A stretch of 64,000 nt of DNA from Incurvaria masculella (GCA_946894095.1 OX335641.1:8698501-8762500), one strand, 5' to 3'. Counted from the stretch's first letter, positions 9,581 to 21,312 are shown. The notes: generated from the sequence alone by a model not told the origin. A program made the numbers and translations.

Positions 9581-10766
9581 ATCTGAAACACAATCTCGTG
9601 GCCTCCAGCACACAGAACTTATTCTGTGCCACCCTATAACTACCCTAGGGTTTAATTCGTTGCTTCTAGGCTGCTTTTTAAAATCATATCTGCAGCGCAT
9701 TTTTGACCAGATGAATTTACTATCAACCTTGTTATATTAAGTTCTTTCAAGTGTCTTTGATTTTTCCCACAAACCAATTACCTTTGAAATCTTGAGGGTA
9801 TATATACAATTTTGGTCCTAAAGCCTAAAATAACACTTGAAAAAAAAAAACAAACCGGTACTCCAACGAAGCAAACGAACGTGCGGTTAACCAGTCCAGA
9901 CACGACCTAACGCGTCATATTATACTTGCACGACCACTATACCCAGAGTAACTGCACAGTTCGTAGCATAGTACACAGTACTCCGCCTCGGGGCATAGTA
10001 AGTTCACACTGCATCTACCTACCCAGTGCATTGGACGTACACTGCACCGGCGCTGAGCCACCGGCTGAGCGTTGATTCTGGCGCCGCACTGCATGTTACT
10101 TACTTTAATAGCTGAAACCTTAGTTTAGTACCCAGTTCAGTGAGATCTGGTCAAGGAAGACATGCTGAGTTTCGCTTACCATTGCTAAGCCGAATGCATT
10201 GAGCCTCCGTGATTGTTGCGCGTCCTACCTCAGCGTTTACCCGCTCGTTTTGGGCCATTTAACGCAAACTTGAAATTAAAGTTACTTAAAAAAATGTTGC
10301 ACTGATATAATACCCGTAACGATTTATGGTATTGATAGCCTAAACATTGTTTTTTCTGTTTTTATAGCTGCTCGCTTAGTATTCGACACCAATAAAACAA
10401 GACATAAGTTTACAAAAATATTGCAAATCATGAAGTATCCGGCCACATTTTGTTTCGGCCGAAACTAAACACACATTTTATCATACGTGTTCTGGATTAC
10501 GGGCTTCAATATAGTTTCACTACTTTGATGGCCAAAACTTTAATTCATGTCTTTCATAATGGTCTCCAAAAATCCGAAAAACAAAGCCGGCCGGCAAACT
10601 AACTCAATGAACCTATTACCGCGGGAAACCGCATGCAATTTTTGGGGGCCGAATTTCTGCAACATAGAACACCTGTTATTGCTTATTTCTAGATTATTAT
10701 AATTTATATGTATATGCAGCCCAGTAAACACGTATTTCCATTAAAACATCAATATGTTTGGTCACA
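9581..10766. other. Non-coding sequence, nothing firmly recognised
   Basis: No gene supported. Around 10430-10470 TATCCGGCCACATTTTGTTTC and TTCGGCCGAA resemble a dispersed insect repeat motif, but the limits are unclear. A moderately GC-rich stretch (about 9960-10110) has no coding signature. Confidence 0.4.
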
Positions 10767-10841
10767 GCCTCAAAAATGTATACCATTAATTTACTTATCA
10801 CTCCAAGTGTGATAAGTAGATTAAACGTTAAATTTTGAGGC
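10767..10841. repeat. 75-nt hairpin (pre-miRNA-like or mini-MITE)
   Basis: The left arm starts GCCTCAAAA and ends TTTACTTATCAC. The right arm starts GTGTGATAAGTAGATTAA and ends TTTTGAGGC. The arms pair over most of about 33 nt with a few mismatches and a small bulge, around a loop of 5 nt or more. Size and shape fit a pre-miRNA or a tiny fold-back transposon; expression is unknown. Confidence 0.55.
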
Positions 10842-11650
10842 TTCCACATTTGGATTTATTTTCCCAAAGAACTATTCATTTTTAATTGCTGCCCTAAGCA
10901 CTGACATCATCACACATCGATCTGGACTATCGCCACAGATCGCGATAGTAAGAAAATTGAAGGCCATTAACAGCAGCGCCTATAGCCGTTTATATTGAAG
11001 CTAACAGCCTAGGCGCACTCATTAGAGAGTGTGATGGGGTTTTAGTCGATCTCGTATCTTCCTTATTGGCACTGCATTTTTAGAGGTTCTAATTGTTTTG
11101 TTCGTAAGTGTGAATGTGTATTACTAATTTGAAACCTAATGGAGTGAATGTAGTACAGACTTAAAAAATGAAATTTTGTATGTTTTTTTGTTGAAGCGAG
11201 CGTAGAAAAATGGTACGAAAGTAATTAGATGCTATGCCAAGACATTCCCTTTCTAGGGGGAGAACACATTGAACAACACGAAGAGCCTTTTTAAATCCTT
11301 ACTTACATAATATGTTAAGCTTAGTGACATCCCAAATATTAATTATTATTTTTCACACATTTTTATCTGTCGTTGTCGCCATAATGTCGCCATATTTAGG
11401 TATTAGCGTTGAGTGCACAATTTTTAGTTAGTGATCATTTTAAAATTAAAACGAAAGAAGAAAGAAGACAGATCTATAATAAACATAACTATAATACTAA
11501 CCAGACATTGTGCCTTTATGTATCCAAAAATGCAAGCAAATAACCTAAGTTTGATAGAAACTGTGTAAACATTTCTTAAGAAGTTTAATCGGACTATCCA
11601 AGTATTTTGGAAGAATCAAGCCTCTAGCGAACGGTCGGGTGAAATCCCAT
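10842..11650. other. Non-coding sequence, nothing recognised
   Basis: AT-rich with no gene seen. CTATCGCCACAGATCGCGATAG at 10928-10949 contains a short imperfect inverted repeat. Confidence 0.4.
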
Positions 11651-11805
11651 TCTAATACCACACTCTCTGTCATGGTATTAGCCCAACACACCACGTGGGA
11701 ACTAGGTGCCATGCCAGGACCTTCCTTATATTGCACGGCTACATTGAACTGGATGGAAAATACGGACAATTTTCATTGCCGCTTCGACCATCGTTCATCC
11801 AATCG
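11651..11805 (-). mobile_element. SINE fragment (tail half)
   Basis: It is nearly identical to the corresponding stretch of the full SINE at 28014-28400 (CATGGTATTAGCCCAACACA through TTCATCCAAT). It is truncated at both ends and carries no head and no T-run. Open frames here on both strands are SINE artefacts. Confidence 0.85.
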
Positions 11806-12289
11806 AGCGGACTCTTGGTCTGGGGAAGCCTTCATTCGTAAAACGAAAATTCTTTAGCGTGTCTTTGAATCGTTCTACACTAAAGAAAATAAAATATTTT
11901 TTTATTTTTATATTCTTTGAAATACATACGGCAATTGTTTATATTTTTTAAGTTACAATTTTCCTTGCATAATTTAGTAAATTAATTCAAATAACTCCTA
12001 CAACTCTGTCTCCCTGAGGTGCGTCTTAAAACAACTTCAGCTTATTTGAACTTTCCCCTCGGTTTCATTTCTTGGAAAAAAAAATTGACTCCAGAACTGA
12101 AAATATAATTTGTAAATTCATACACGTCAAAAAGTTTATTTTTGTCTAATGAAGATGTAACTATTGGTTAGGTATGTGTGAACTCAAAAATAATGTTCAG
12201 GATGTACACTATATACGGGTCCGTTTCATGATAATAATTACGCTCGAAACCTTCAAGTTAATATATTTTGAAAGTTTCTGAGCCACTAC
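11806..12289. other. AT-rich non-coding sequence
   Basis: Nothing recognised. Confidence 0.4.
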
Positions 12290-12690
12290 ATTTTTTTTTT
12301 ATAAGAACCGACATGGATGGCTAATACCACACAACTACCGTTATGATATTAGCCCAATTGACCACATTCCTGAAGGAATTTGGTGCCATGCCAGGACCTT
12401 CCCTTTATGAGCACGGCTACATTTAACTGGATGGAAAACACGGACAATTTTTCATTGCCGCTTCGACCATCTTTTCATCCAATGCGATGGTACCAACCCG
12501 GGCGGGCTTAAACCCTACCACCTAGTAGGGGAAGGGGACCTACAGTTTTACATGGAACCATGGAGCAGCTCGCATTTGTGACTAAAATGCACTTATCGAA
12601 CTCGGAAAGAGAAAGACAGTGGTGCATGTCGGTATGGAACCCAGGCCTCTGGTACGCTAGGCCAGTCCCCGCGCCACTAGGCTACGAGCC
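12290..12690 (-). mobile_element. SINE, tRNA-head type, near full length
   Basis: On the plus strand it begins with a T-run and the shared tail (ACATGGATGGCTAATACC). It runs through the conserved middle (ATTGCCGCTTCGACCATC, ATGCGATGGTACCAACCCGG). It then diverges from the 5S-head copies: the head read on the minus strand is GCTCGTAGCCTAGTGGCGCG, with A-box-like TAGCCTAGTGG (12674-12684), followed by a B-box-like GGGTTCCATACC (about 12630-12641). The A-to-B spacing is tRNA-like. It is therefore the same SINE tail joined to a different pol III head. Confidence 0.75.
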
Positions 12691-14306
12691 GACTATCGAT
12701 GTATCTATGATCGACATATTGATGTACTGTCTAGTACATATACTGTCTAATACATATAATGATGTACTGTTTATATGTGCGTGTATTAGATGGACGAATA
12801 CATAACTTATTAAAATGTATTCTATAAATGGTTGACACGAGATCTCCAAAATTAAAAGATATAATTTCTAATGTATGTTGTATATTTGCGGCCGTGTAAA
12901 TGTGTATTATAGTATGTTATTAACATCTTTGTTACATCAATGTAGGTATTCAGCCTAAAATAACTGTAAAAAACTAATATTAATTTCTAGGAATAATTTA
13001 TGAGACAGATTATGTCGTAGATATAAATTTTATTTACAAAATCTGATGTTATATAATCTGCATTACTCTAGGTGCACTGGTTGCTTGATATATTTACATT
13101 ATATAAATGAGTACCTATTATTGAGTTTTTTTTAAACATGAACTTGTTTAATAAGAACCAATGCCAATCAGTTCCTGCGTTCAAATTTAATCATATTTGC
13201 GAACAAATCATTATTTTGTAATGTCTTTAAAGTTTAACAATAGGACTGTAAGTAATACCATGATTGTGATATTATTAGGTTTGGGTTTTATTATATGTAC
13301 CTGAAGAGTGAACACGGACCGAACATTTATTCGAAATTCAGAACAACATAAAGACAATTATTCTTTCGTGTCTCTACGTCGACTTCACTGGCTGGGCCGC
13401 CCTATGTGCATCCAACCTAACGCGGTGTTTACAAAGGGAGTGTTTGTACAAGCCGCCGTAAAGCCGGCGTCTCACTGCGCCTGTTTACGCTTCAATTAAA
13501 ACTAGAAATAATAAACTTTGTCCGTCCAGGCGCGGGGTGATTTGTAAATTATTGACGGTGTCACGGATTAGGGCATAGAGCTCTATAAATAGAAATTGTC
13601 TGTCCCGCAGCGATAAGGTCCACTTCGCAAATGTACTTCTTCCGAAGCTTATAAAAACTTAATAATAAAATGTTTCGTGATACCTTTTTTTCGGATGGTT
13701 AAATTGTTTAAATAAGTATTGCTTTTCGGCCGACCACGTCTACCTGTCCAAAAGAGCTGACGTAAGCTTTTTCTCACAATAGTTTGGCCACTAAGCACCG
13801 CGTCCCATATGGTTGGATAAGCTTTCACTTAATCGCTACTTGGATAATTCAAGTAAAATGCTGAAAGTCAAAATAAATTCAATTTAATCCAAGGTTTATG
13901 TACATAATTAAAAATATTTAAATATAACTAAATTCAAAGTGTCAAACTTACCGAAAATAATATTTCTCATGTAGGAGAATTCCAAATTATGGATATAAAT
14001 CAGGCGGGAATTTAGTAGACGCAATATCCGCGAATGTTATGATTTCCTGGTTCGGGTCCAGCTTTGCAGTATATTCGTAAAGTAGTTCTTTTTGCAGGGA
14101 TCTTTATTTAATTAATGTGTCCTTGCTTCACGGTCGATTACACATATATCATATTCCTTGGAATAATATTTAAATTTTGAACACGTTTGTTCGATAATTT
14201 TAAGAACGACGGTTGCAGAGTATGTAAGCATGCAGCGATGACGTAGGATCTCGCGAGTCTTCCATATCAGATGTGAAGAATCCCGAGAGGTAGGGTCCTA
14301 TTTTTC
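12691..14306. other. AT-rich non-coding sequence
   Basis: No gene supported. A less AT-rich stretch at about 13360-13560 contains a 63-codon open frame (13308-13499) with no recognisable domain. A TA-rich degenerate repeat of ATGTACTGTCTAGTACATAT type lies at 12720-12770, just downstream of the SINE. Confidence 0.4.
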
Positions 14307-14566
14307 TGGTTCCGTGCCCAAAGGGTGCCAACGGAACCCTATTACTAAGCCACCGCTGTCGGTCCGTCCGTCCGTCTGTCACAGTGCTGTATCTCGTGAA
14401 CCATAATAGGAAGGCGGCTGATATTTTCACAGAGTGTGTGAGGTAAAATTCAAAATAATAACAATGAAAGCGGGCCGCCATACAAACAAAATTTTTTTGT
14501 GTTCAATTTTGTGCGATGGTACGGAATCCTTCGTGTGCGAGTCCGACTCGCATTTGGCCGGTTTTT
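14307..14566 (-). mobile_element. CCGT-microsatellite repeat family, copy 2
   Basis: It has GGTTCCGTGCCCAAAGGGTG and CGGAACCCTATTACTAAG, a short CCGT run, ATTTTCACAGAGTGTGT, and the hairpin-bearing end GCGAGTCCGACTCGCATTTGG. The microsatellite is only a few units long, and the internal sequence is more diverged than in copy 1. Confidence 0.85.
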
Positions 14567-14574
14567 GTGTTGTT

Positions 14575-14831
14575 TATGGAACTGGGCGTGGAGGGCTAAT
14601 ACCACACCTACTCTCATTAAATTAGCCCAATGCACCACAAGGGAATATTTCACGGCTAACTGGATGAGGGTTGATAAATAAAACCAATTAACATTGCCTC
14701 TTCGACCCACATTTCATTCAATGCGATGATACTAACCTGGGTGGGAATAACCCTAACACGTTGTGCAGATTGTGTGGAATCCGAACCACGGCCACGCATC
14801 CAGAGCCGGTACCCATACTGCATTTCAGGCA
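14575..14831 (-). mobile_element. Diverged SINE copy
   Basis: GGAGGGCTAATACCACACCT, GCCCAATGCACCACAAGGGA, ATTCAATGCGATGATAC and GTGGAATCCGAACCACGGCC preserve the order of the 5S-head SINE, with internal deletions. It begins a few bases after the end of CCGT copy 2. Confidence 0.7.
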
Positions 14832-14890
14832 GAGATCAAAGGTACTCAGAAAAGCCAAGTCTACCTCGCCTCGCGCAACCACGCCGAGTT
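14832..14890 (-). repeat. Fragment of the 7425/62345 repeat family
   Basis: The reverse complement contains GCGCGAGGCGAGGTAGACTT and TTTTCTGAGTACCTTTG, matching 7567-7612 closely. Confidence 0.5.
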
Positions 14891-15957
14891 TTGATTTACC
14901 TCGATGATAAAATACCGAGGCAGGTCCATCGTCACTCGCATACAACTACAACAAATTGAGAACGGTTATCATATTATTTTTCTAATCTGCGACATCAAAA
15001 AGTGTTGCCTGTAGCCCATTTCCTTTATGGCATAAATTAAAAAAAAAGGCAATAAAAAATATACAATTAGCAAAAACAGAAATGGATTTTGACTCATCAG
15101 CCCATCGAGTCAGGAAGACTTGGAGTGGAGACATAAATTCATCCGTGTAGCGGCAGCGAGCCACGTATAAGTGATAATACACTTATGGTAGTCAGTTCGC
15201 TTACGAATTCGGGACGCAAAACATAGAATGTTCGTAGCGTGACGTCCTGACGTTCTAAACTGTACTTGCATGTCGTCGGAACTCGAGACAATCAGCTGTG
15301 AGCGAAATCATAAGCTAACTGACTGGTCGTTGCTACCGTGTGTGTATTATCACTAAAAAGTGGCAACGCTGCCGATACATGGATCAGTTTCGGTCGTCGA
15401 GGCTAATCTAAATTTAAATAAATTCATTATCATTTATTACATATTTAATCATTATTTAAGTATGGGATTAGCGCTCTCATGAATTTGCGTAAAATTTTAA
15501 GAGAAATATGATAAAAATACAGATCACATAGCACCAAAGCTATATCTCACTTTAAAGGGGTGAAAAAGGAGACCTTTACAGCTTTCGTGATTCTGAGGAT
15601 GATGAGGTTTACCGTTGTCATGTTGAGAAAACAGACAGTGTACCACAATTAGACCCTAGTTTAAGCTGAATTTGAATCAACAGTCCGAAACTTTGACGCT
15701 GTCTAAATATTGTTTTTGTCCTCCTTGTTGAGCCTTTGGTACAGTTAGGTAACATTTGCATCACGTACATTTTGATAAAAGGTAAGAATTATATGATAAT
15801 AACAGAAATATATAAATATCTTTAAATTGATATGATGTGTGAGTTCCTGCACTTAAAAATGTATAAGTGGATGTCTTTATTTCTTACCGTGCTTGTCGTA
15901 GGAGGCGCTTCCATAATTACTTGTCGTTTGAGGTTTGGATTTCTGGTAATATTGTGT
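14891..15957. other. Non-coding; moderately GC-rich stretch at 15180-15410
   Basis: No gene supported. The 15180-15410 stretch (TCGTAGCGTGACGTCCTGAC, TCGGTCGTCGAGGC) is richer in CpG than its surroundings and could be an unrecognised promoter, but I see no core elements or open frame that decide it. Confidence 0.3.
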
Positions 15958-16160
15958 CATTTCTAACAAGGTCGATCCCGCCCGGGTACTAACGCATTGA
16001 AAAAATATGCAAATGAATCTAGTCAATATTTCCTATCCATTTCAATATAACCGTGCAATATAAGAAAGCTCCTGGCTTGGTACAGTTACCATGTGATTCA
16101 TTTGGCTAATATCTCGACAGTAGCTGTAGTTAAGCCATCTATGTCCTTACATAACATAAG
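15958..16160 (+). mobile_element. Old SINE relic
   Basis: GATCCCGCCCGGGTACTAAC, CCGTGCAATATAAGAAAG, CTCCTGGCTTGGTAC, TGGCTAATATCTCGACAG and AGCCATCTATGTCCTTACAT retain the order of the SINE tail half, with many substitutions. Confidence 0.6.
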
Positions 16161-16317
16161 TATTTTTATATACATATAAAAAAGTTAATAATATTATTTT
16201 AGGGTTACTTTTCCACAATGTTTAGAGTTAAATGGAAAATAAATTTATAGTATGACTCTGCTGGGACCCGGGCCGGGAGAGCATAGAATATAGAACAGAA
16301 GAGGTGCTCAAACATGC

Positions 16318-16613
16318 TTTTTAGGGTTCCGTACCCAAAGGGTGAAAAAGGAACCCTATTACTAAGTCTCCACTGTCCGTCCATCCGTACGTCCGTCCGT
16401 CCGGCTGTATCTCATGAACCGCAATAGGTAGGCAGCTGGAATGTTCACAAAGTGTATATTTATTTTGCCGCTATTACAACAAATCGGTAAAATAAAATTA
16501 TAATATAAATTAAAGGGGGGTCAAATACAAAACACGTGATTTTTTTGTGTTAAATCATGTACGATGGTACGGAACCTTTCGTGTGCGAGTCCGACTCGCA
16601 CTTGGCCGGTTTT
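16318..16613 (-). mobile_element. CCGT-microsatellite repeat family, copy 3
   Basis: It is complete at both ends: TTTTAGGGTTCCGTACCC on the left, and TGCGAGTCCGACTCGCACTT then GGCCGGTTTT on the right. The microsatellite part is short and imperfect (CCGTCCATCCGTACGTCCGT). Confidence 0.88.
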
Positions 16614-17075
16614 AAAATCAAGGAATGTGGTAAACACAAATAATCTTAAATTGTTAATAAAATTCTGTGGCTCAGTGTACATCTCAGGTCGTCGGCAGTT
16701 AATCAATAGGAAAAACACTCGCGGCCCTCCTCATTCCGCATATGCAAACAATATGTCACCGCCATACTCTTGTTCTAACACTTACAACTGACGGATATAT
16801 CCTCTTCTCTAGACCCTGTGTTATAACACGTAGAGGGGAAAATCGAATGGCGTCGTTTAAAACTATGACTGATGTTTGCCTTTTCAAATTAGAAGTTTTG
16901 GAACATGGAATGGTGTGGAATCAATAAAACAAAATCTCCATACAAAATTTTCTAATTTGTTTTAAAGGAGGTTTTTGTTTAATTATTCTTAACTGCATTA
17001 AGTACAAAATTGTTACATGTGTGCAAACTATTCAATATTTATTGTCTATTAAATAAACAAATTACACGTAATACT

Positions 17076-17458
17076 GTCAGCCTCAGTGGCCCAGTGGCGC
17101 GACACTTCGGCGATCGCTCTCCGAAGTTAAGCAACGCTGGGTCCGGTCTGGTCTTGGATGGGTGACCATTCGACCGTTGAGAGAGGCTGGCCGTGGTTCG
17201 GATTCCACGTTAAGCTGTAGGTCCCCTTCCTTACTTACTAGGTGGTAGGGTTTATCCCGCCCGGGTTGGTACCATCGCATTGGATGAACGATGGTCGAAG
17301 CGGCAATGAAAATTGTCCGTGTTTTCCATCCAGTTCAATGTAGCCGTGCAATATAAGGAAGGTCCTGGCATGGCACCTAGTCCCATGTGGTGTGTTGGTC
17401 TAATACCATGACAGAACTTGTGGTATTAGCCATCCATGTCCAGTCACATAAAAAAAAA
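17076..17458 (+). mobile_element. Full-length SINE with tRNA/5S composite head
   Basis: The head has TGGCCCAGTGG (17087-17097, tRNA A-box-like). It is followed by CCGAAGTTAAGCAACGCTGG and TTGGATGGGTGACC (17121-17166), which strongly resemble the internal promoter part of 5S rRNA. GGTTCGGATTCC (17195-17206) is B-box-like. The remainder is the family body and tail, ending in CAGTCACAT plus an A-run. The family is presumably moved by a partner LINE that recognises its tail; no such LINE is identified here. The copy is nearly identical to 20035-20424 and 28014-28400, so activity was relatively recent. Confidence 0.92.
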
Positions 17459-18873
17459 TGTTTTAATGTAATTAATACATTTTCATAGTGATGTTTAGAG
17501 GATAGCCGTAGTTATATGACACTTCGCCCTAAAGCTTATGTTCTCTTACTAATGTATTATTTTGTAAGGGTAAATGGCATGCGACACATTACTATGAATA
17601 TTTACATTTTAAATACATTAAAATAGTATATTACCTTTAAGATGATAAATATTGATTAATTTGTACATATCTGACAGCTTCAGATCAGAATATTTTCTTG
17701 TTTCTTACTTTTTAGAGCGAGATTATTGAGGATATAATAAAAAAATATTTTATCTCATGATTATTTCAGTCAAATTGTGTTTGCTAGTCGAAACTAAAAT
17801 CTTGGCCATATTTTAAAAGGTATCAACTCGGAGTTTTTTCTTGTCCTTACTTTTAATAAAACTTTCGCCATAACCCTGTTATCGTTGGCACGACTAATTG
17901 GTTATGCAAAATTAAAGTGGCTGTGCAAGTCAGAGCCAGACCTGAAGTCTGAAGCCTTCAGCAAACATGCGAGGAGTAATTGGCGAACTAGACAAAAGAA
18001 GACTCCATATTGCTCCATATTGAAGAACATCCTTTGTATTGTATATAATTTGATGATGGATTAGGTATAGTTCTGTCACTTGCGAACACCTCTACAATGA
18101 GAGTAGGTAACGTAATTATAGACATTTCAGCTTAACAACGTTGTCTATTTAAAAAAAATTGATGAGATCTTGAAAATTATGTTTCAAATGAATACAATTA
18201 GAGGTCGCTGTTAGTCTAAACGATAATATCGTATCCATTAGTAACATACAAAATGTGTATGGATCAAAATGACATAAATATTATTTGTGGGCTGAAACAA
18301 TTTAGAAACGATGATTTATATTTAGAGCAATATGCAGTCGAGAAATGTTAATAAATTAAAAATATTAACTAAAATTAACTTTAACATTGAGAAATTCATT
18401 AAAAACTCGAATATTCTCGGTGAATCCTTAAATCAAACAACTTCGTTCAAACGTCCTCGCGATCCCAATGGCTGAGGGTTGTCAAAATGACCGCAAATAA
18501 TCACAGATCCATTGTTCCCTCCCTACCGCTCGGGAAGCCTCATTTATTTTTACTGCCTTTTTGCTTTTTCAAAATTGCTGCGACGAACATGACGTCGCAT
18601 TGATGCGTCCTAACGACACATTTTTTTGTTGTGTTTCCAAAAAATATGAGATATGAATTTAATTTTCGAAAGCTGAATTGTAGCTCTTCGCATTAGTTTT
18701 AATGAAATTGTCAAGTGAATGCGGTTCCGACGTGGGCGGGGCGCCATTGTCATAAGTTAGATACATTAAACACAAATTACAAGCAGAATACATTGTATCA
18801 CCTGCAGGTAAATATTAGATTCTCGTTCGTTACAGTATTATTTAAATTCGCATGTATTCGAGAATCAAAGTGC
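17459..18873. other. AT-rich non-coding sequence
   Basis: No gene or clear repeat recognised. A less AT-rich stretch at 18450-18620 has no coding signature. Confidence 0.45.
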
Positions 18874-18966
18874 TTTTTAGGGTTCCGTACCGTAAGAGTG
18901 CCAACGGAACCCTATTACTAAGCCTCCGCTGGCCGTCCGTCCGTCCATCTATCACAGGGCTGTATC
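18874..18966 (-). mobile_element. CCGT-microsatellite repeat family, copy 4, part 1 (interrupted)
   Basis: It runs TTTTTAGGGTTCCGTACCG through CACAGGGCTGTATC and is then interrupted by the hAT-like element. The sequence resumes at 21209 with GCTGTATCTCATGAACC, exactly as in uninterrupted copies (compare 16405-16424). The eight bases 18959-18966 are the left target duplication. Confidence 0.92.
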
Positions 18967-19232
18967 TAGGGTTGCCACCCGTACTTTATAATAAAGGTAC
19001 GTTATTTCAGGTAATTGTACTCTATACTTTATGAGAATAATAAAGTACACGAAAATACTTTATTTCGCATGATTTGATTTCTTTAAGATTTTCAAAAGCT
19101 TAATCATAAGTATTTATATCTATGTTAAGTAATATAAATTTAAAGAGCAAAAACTTAATGCAGATATGTAGATCTTTTTTGGAGAAATCACTTAATTAAA
19201 CCAACTTTATATAATATTTATAAATATTTTTA

Positions 19233-19845
19233 AACCGACTTCGAAAAAGGAGGAGGTTCTCAATTCGTCTGCATGTTTTTTTTGTGTTTGTTACCTTTAC
19301 AGAACTTTAGCCTGGGTGAACTGTTTTTTTTTTTTGTTTGAGCTAACACTTATTTACACTTACTTACACACGGAAAGCTAGTGCTTTCCATCACATATCC
19401 ACAGACATTTAGTAGCTAGTGCTCTCCGTGTGGTCCCATTTCATTTGGTTTAGTTCTAATAATGATATCCATGAGAAAATCATATAAGTCTTATATTTGT
19501 TTTAAGTATATGCGCGACACATGGACGAATAACTCAATATAACACCAACCGATTTCGATGCTTCTTTTTTTATTGGAAAGAACATGTACAAATTAGTTAG
19601 TGTACAGATTCACTAACAATCAAGCAATAAAAAAATACAAAAAAAACGATTCCAAAGAAAAAGCACTAAAAAAAATTACCATTTTTGTAGTTACGATTAT
19701 TGTAATTTTTTCAGTCGTTGTCAGCCAAGGTTCTCTTGTCTGGCGCAGCGCGTGCACGGCTTACGCCGACTCAAAAAATTACAATATTCATAACTAAAAA
19801 AATGCGATTTTTTTAATTTTTTGTGCTTTTTATTTGAAGTCGGTT
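19233..19845 (-). mobile_element. AACCGACTTC fold-back element, diverged copy
   Basis: It starts AACCGACTTCGAAAAAGGAG and ends TTGAAGTCGGTT. In reverse complement it aligns with 20590-21187 and 39509-40126, sharing AACGATTCCAAAGAAAAAGC-type, TTGTAGTTACGAT and CAGTCGTTGTCAGCC-type blocks. The hairpin arms are present but eroded, and the loop lacks the CCTAA run found in the other two copies. It lies in inverted orientation relative to 20590-21187. Confidence 0.8.
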
Positions 19846-20034
19846 TTTTTTAAACTTGTATAAAGTTATTTAATTTCTATTGTCAATTCTCGCCACGTTT
19901 TTTTCTGTGATGACTAGCAAATGGCGAGACGAAAGAAACCGGGCATCCCTGAATATAATAAAATATGAATTATTTATTTACTTTCATTTAAATATAGACT
20001 GTAAAGATACTATAACTTTCTTAGTAGAGATTCT

Positions 20035-20424
20035 GTCAGCCTCGGTGGCCCAGTGGCGCGACACTTCGGCGATCGCTCTCCGAAGTTAAGCAACGCTGGG
20101 TCCGGTCTGGTCTTGGATGGGTGACCATTCGACCGTTGAGAGAGGCTGGCCGTGGTTCGGATTCCACGTTAAGCAGTAGGTCCCCCTTCCTTACATACTA
20201 GGTGGTAGGGTTTATCCCGCCCGGGTTGGTACCATCGCATTGGATGAACGATGGTCGAAGCGGCAATGAAAATTGTCCGTGTTTTCCATCCAGTTCAATG
20301 TAGCCGTGCAATATAAGGAAGGTCCTGGCATGGCACCTAGTTCCCATGTGGTGTGTTGGGCTAATACCATGACAGAACTTGTGGTATTAGCCATCCATGT
20401 CCAGTCACATAAAAAAAAAAAAAA
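20035..20424 (+). mobile_element. Full-length SINE with tRNA/5S composite head
   Basis: It is almost base-for-base the same as 17076-17458, with the same A-box-like, 5S-like and B-box-like blocks and an A-run of about 14 at the end. It sits between two inverted fold-back elements inside the hAT-like element and is one of the youngest layers of the nest. Open frames on either strand here are artefacts of the SINE sequence. Confidence 0.92.
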
Positions 20425-20589
20425 GATAAAAAGTTGATACAAACTGCAAAAAGCAATAATAAATATATTTTTGAACATAATAATAAAGGAAAATAAATTA
20501 TAAGTTCTTTACATATTTCGATTACTATGTACTTGTTTTCTTACCTATAATTGTTTACTTTATTGCAAAAAAAAATTAACAAAAAAAAT

Positions 20590-21187
20590 AACCGACTTCA
20601 AAGAAAAAGCACTAAAAAGTAAAAAATAATTTCCATTTTTGTAGTTACGATTTCTGTTATTTTTTGAGTCGGCGTCAGCCGGGCACGCGCTGCGCCAATC
20701 AAGAGAAACTAACCTAACCTAACCTAACCTAACCTTGGCTCAAAAAATTACAGAAATCGTAACTACAAAAATGGAAATTATTTTTTACTTTTTAGTGCTT
20801 TTTTTTTGAAGTCGGTTATTTTTTTTGTAATTTTTTTTTTATTTGTTTATTTTTAGTGAATCTGAAGTACACTTACTAATTCGTACATGTCCTTTCCAAT
20901 AAAAAAAGAATCACCGAAATCGGTTGGCGTTATATTGAGTTATTCGTCCATTTGTCGCGCACATCTTAATACAAATTTAAGACTTTTATGATTTTCTCAT
21001 GGGTATCATTGTCAGAACTTAACCAAATTAAAATGGGACCACTTGGGAAGCACTAGCTATCATTTAAAATAATAATCATCAAAATCGGTTCACCCAGGCA
21101 AAAGTTATGAGGTAACAAACATAAAAAAAAAACAACAAAAAAACATACAGACGAATTGATAACCTCCTCCTTTTTTTGAAGTCGGTT
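20590..21187 (+). mobile_element. AACCGACTTC fold-back element with CCTAA run
   Basis: It starts AACCGACTTCAAAGAAAAAG and ends GAAGTCGGTT. The first 230 bp form a hairpin whose arms carry GTTACGATTTCTGT and ACAGAAATCGTAAC. The loop (about 20678-20740) includes a CCTAA run at 20709-20735. The remainder has TTGGCGTTATATTGAGTTAT and CGGTTCACCCAGGCAAAAGT. It is very similar to 39509-40126. Confidence 0.88.
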
Positions 21188-21208
21188 AAAAAAGAGGTGG
21201 CAACCCTA

Positions 21209-21312
21209 GCTGTATCTCATGAACCATTATAGGTAGGTAGCTGAAATCTTTACAGAGTTTGTATTTATTTTGCCGTTATAACAACTAATTTATTAAGATT
21301 TAAAAAAAACAC
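21209..21312 (-). mobile_element. CCGT-microsatellite repeat family, copy 4, part 2
   Basis: It resumes the host repeat after the hAT-like insertion (GCTGTATCTCATGAACC, GGTAGGTAGCTGAAAT, TTTATTTTGCCGTTATAAC). It is truncated before the GCGAGTCCGACTCGC hairpin end. Confidence 0.88.

Larger units (their letters stand above)
18967..21208. mobile_element. hAT-like non-autonomous element, 2,242 bp, nested
   Basis: The left end TAGGGTTGCCACC (18967-18979) and right end GGTGGCAACCCTA (21196-21208) are perfect 13-bp inverted repeats. They are flanked by a perfect 8-bp direct repeat, GCTGTATC (18959-18966 and 21209-21216). The empty site is known from other copies of the host repeat, so the borders are certain. 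An 8-bp duplication with TAGGGTTGCCA-type ends fits the hAT superfamily. No transposase is encoded. Most of the interior consists of later insertions: an inverted fold-back element, a SINE and a second fold-back element. Its own sequence is mainly 18980-19232. Confidence 0.88.

Noticed and set aside
17121..17166. A 5S rRNA gene
   Set aside because: Only the internal part resembles 5S; the flanks are SINE sequence and the block recurs in other SINE copies, so it is a SINE head.
20709..20735. Interstitial telomere (CCTAA run)
   Set aside because: About five units within the loop of a dispersed fold-back element, also seen at 39627-39664; not a chromosome-end remnant.
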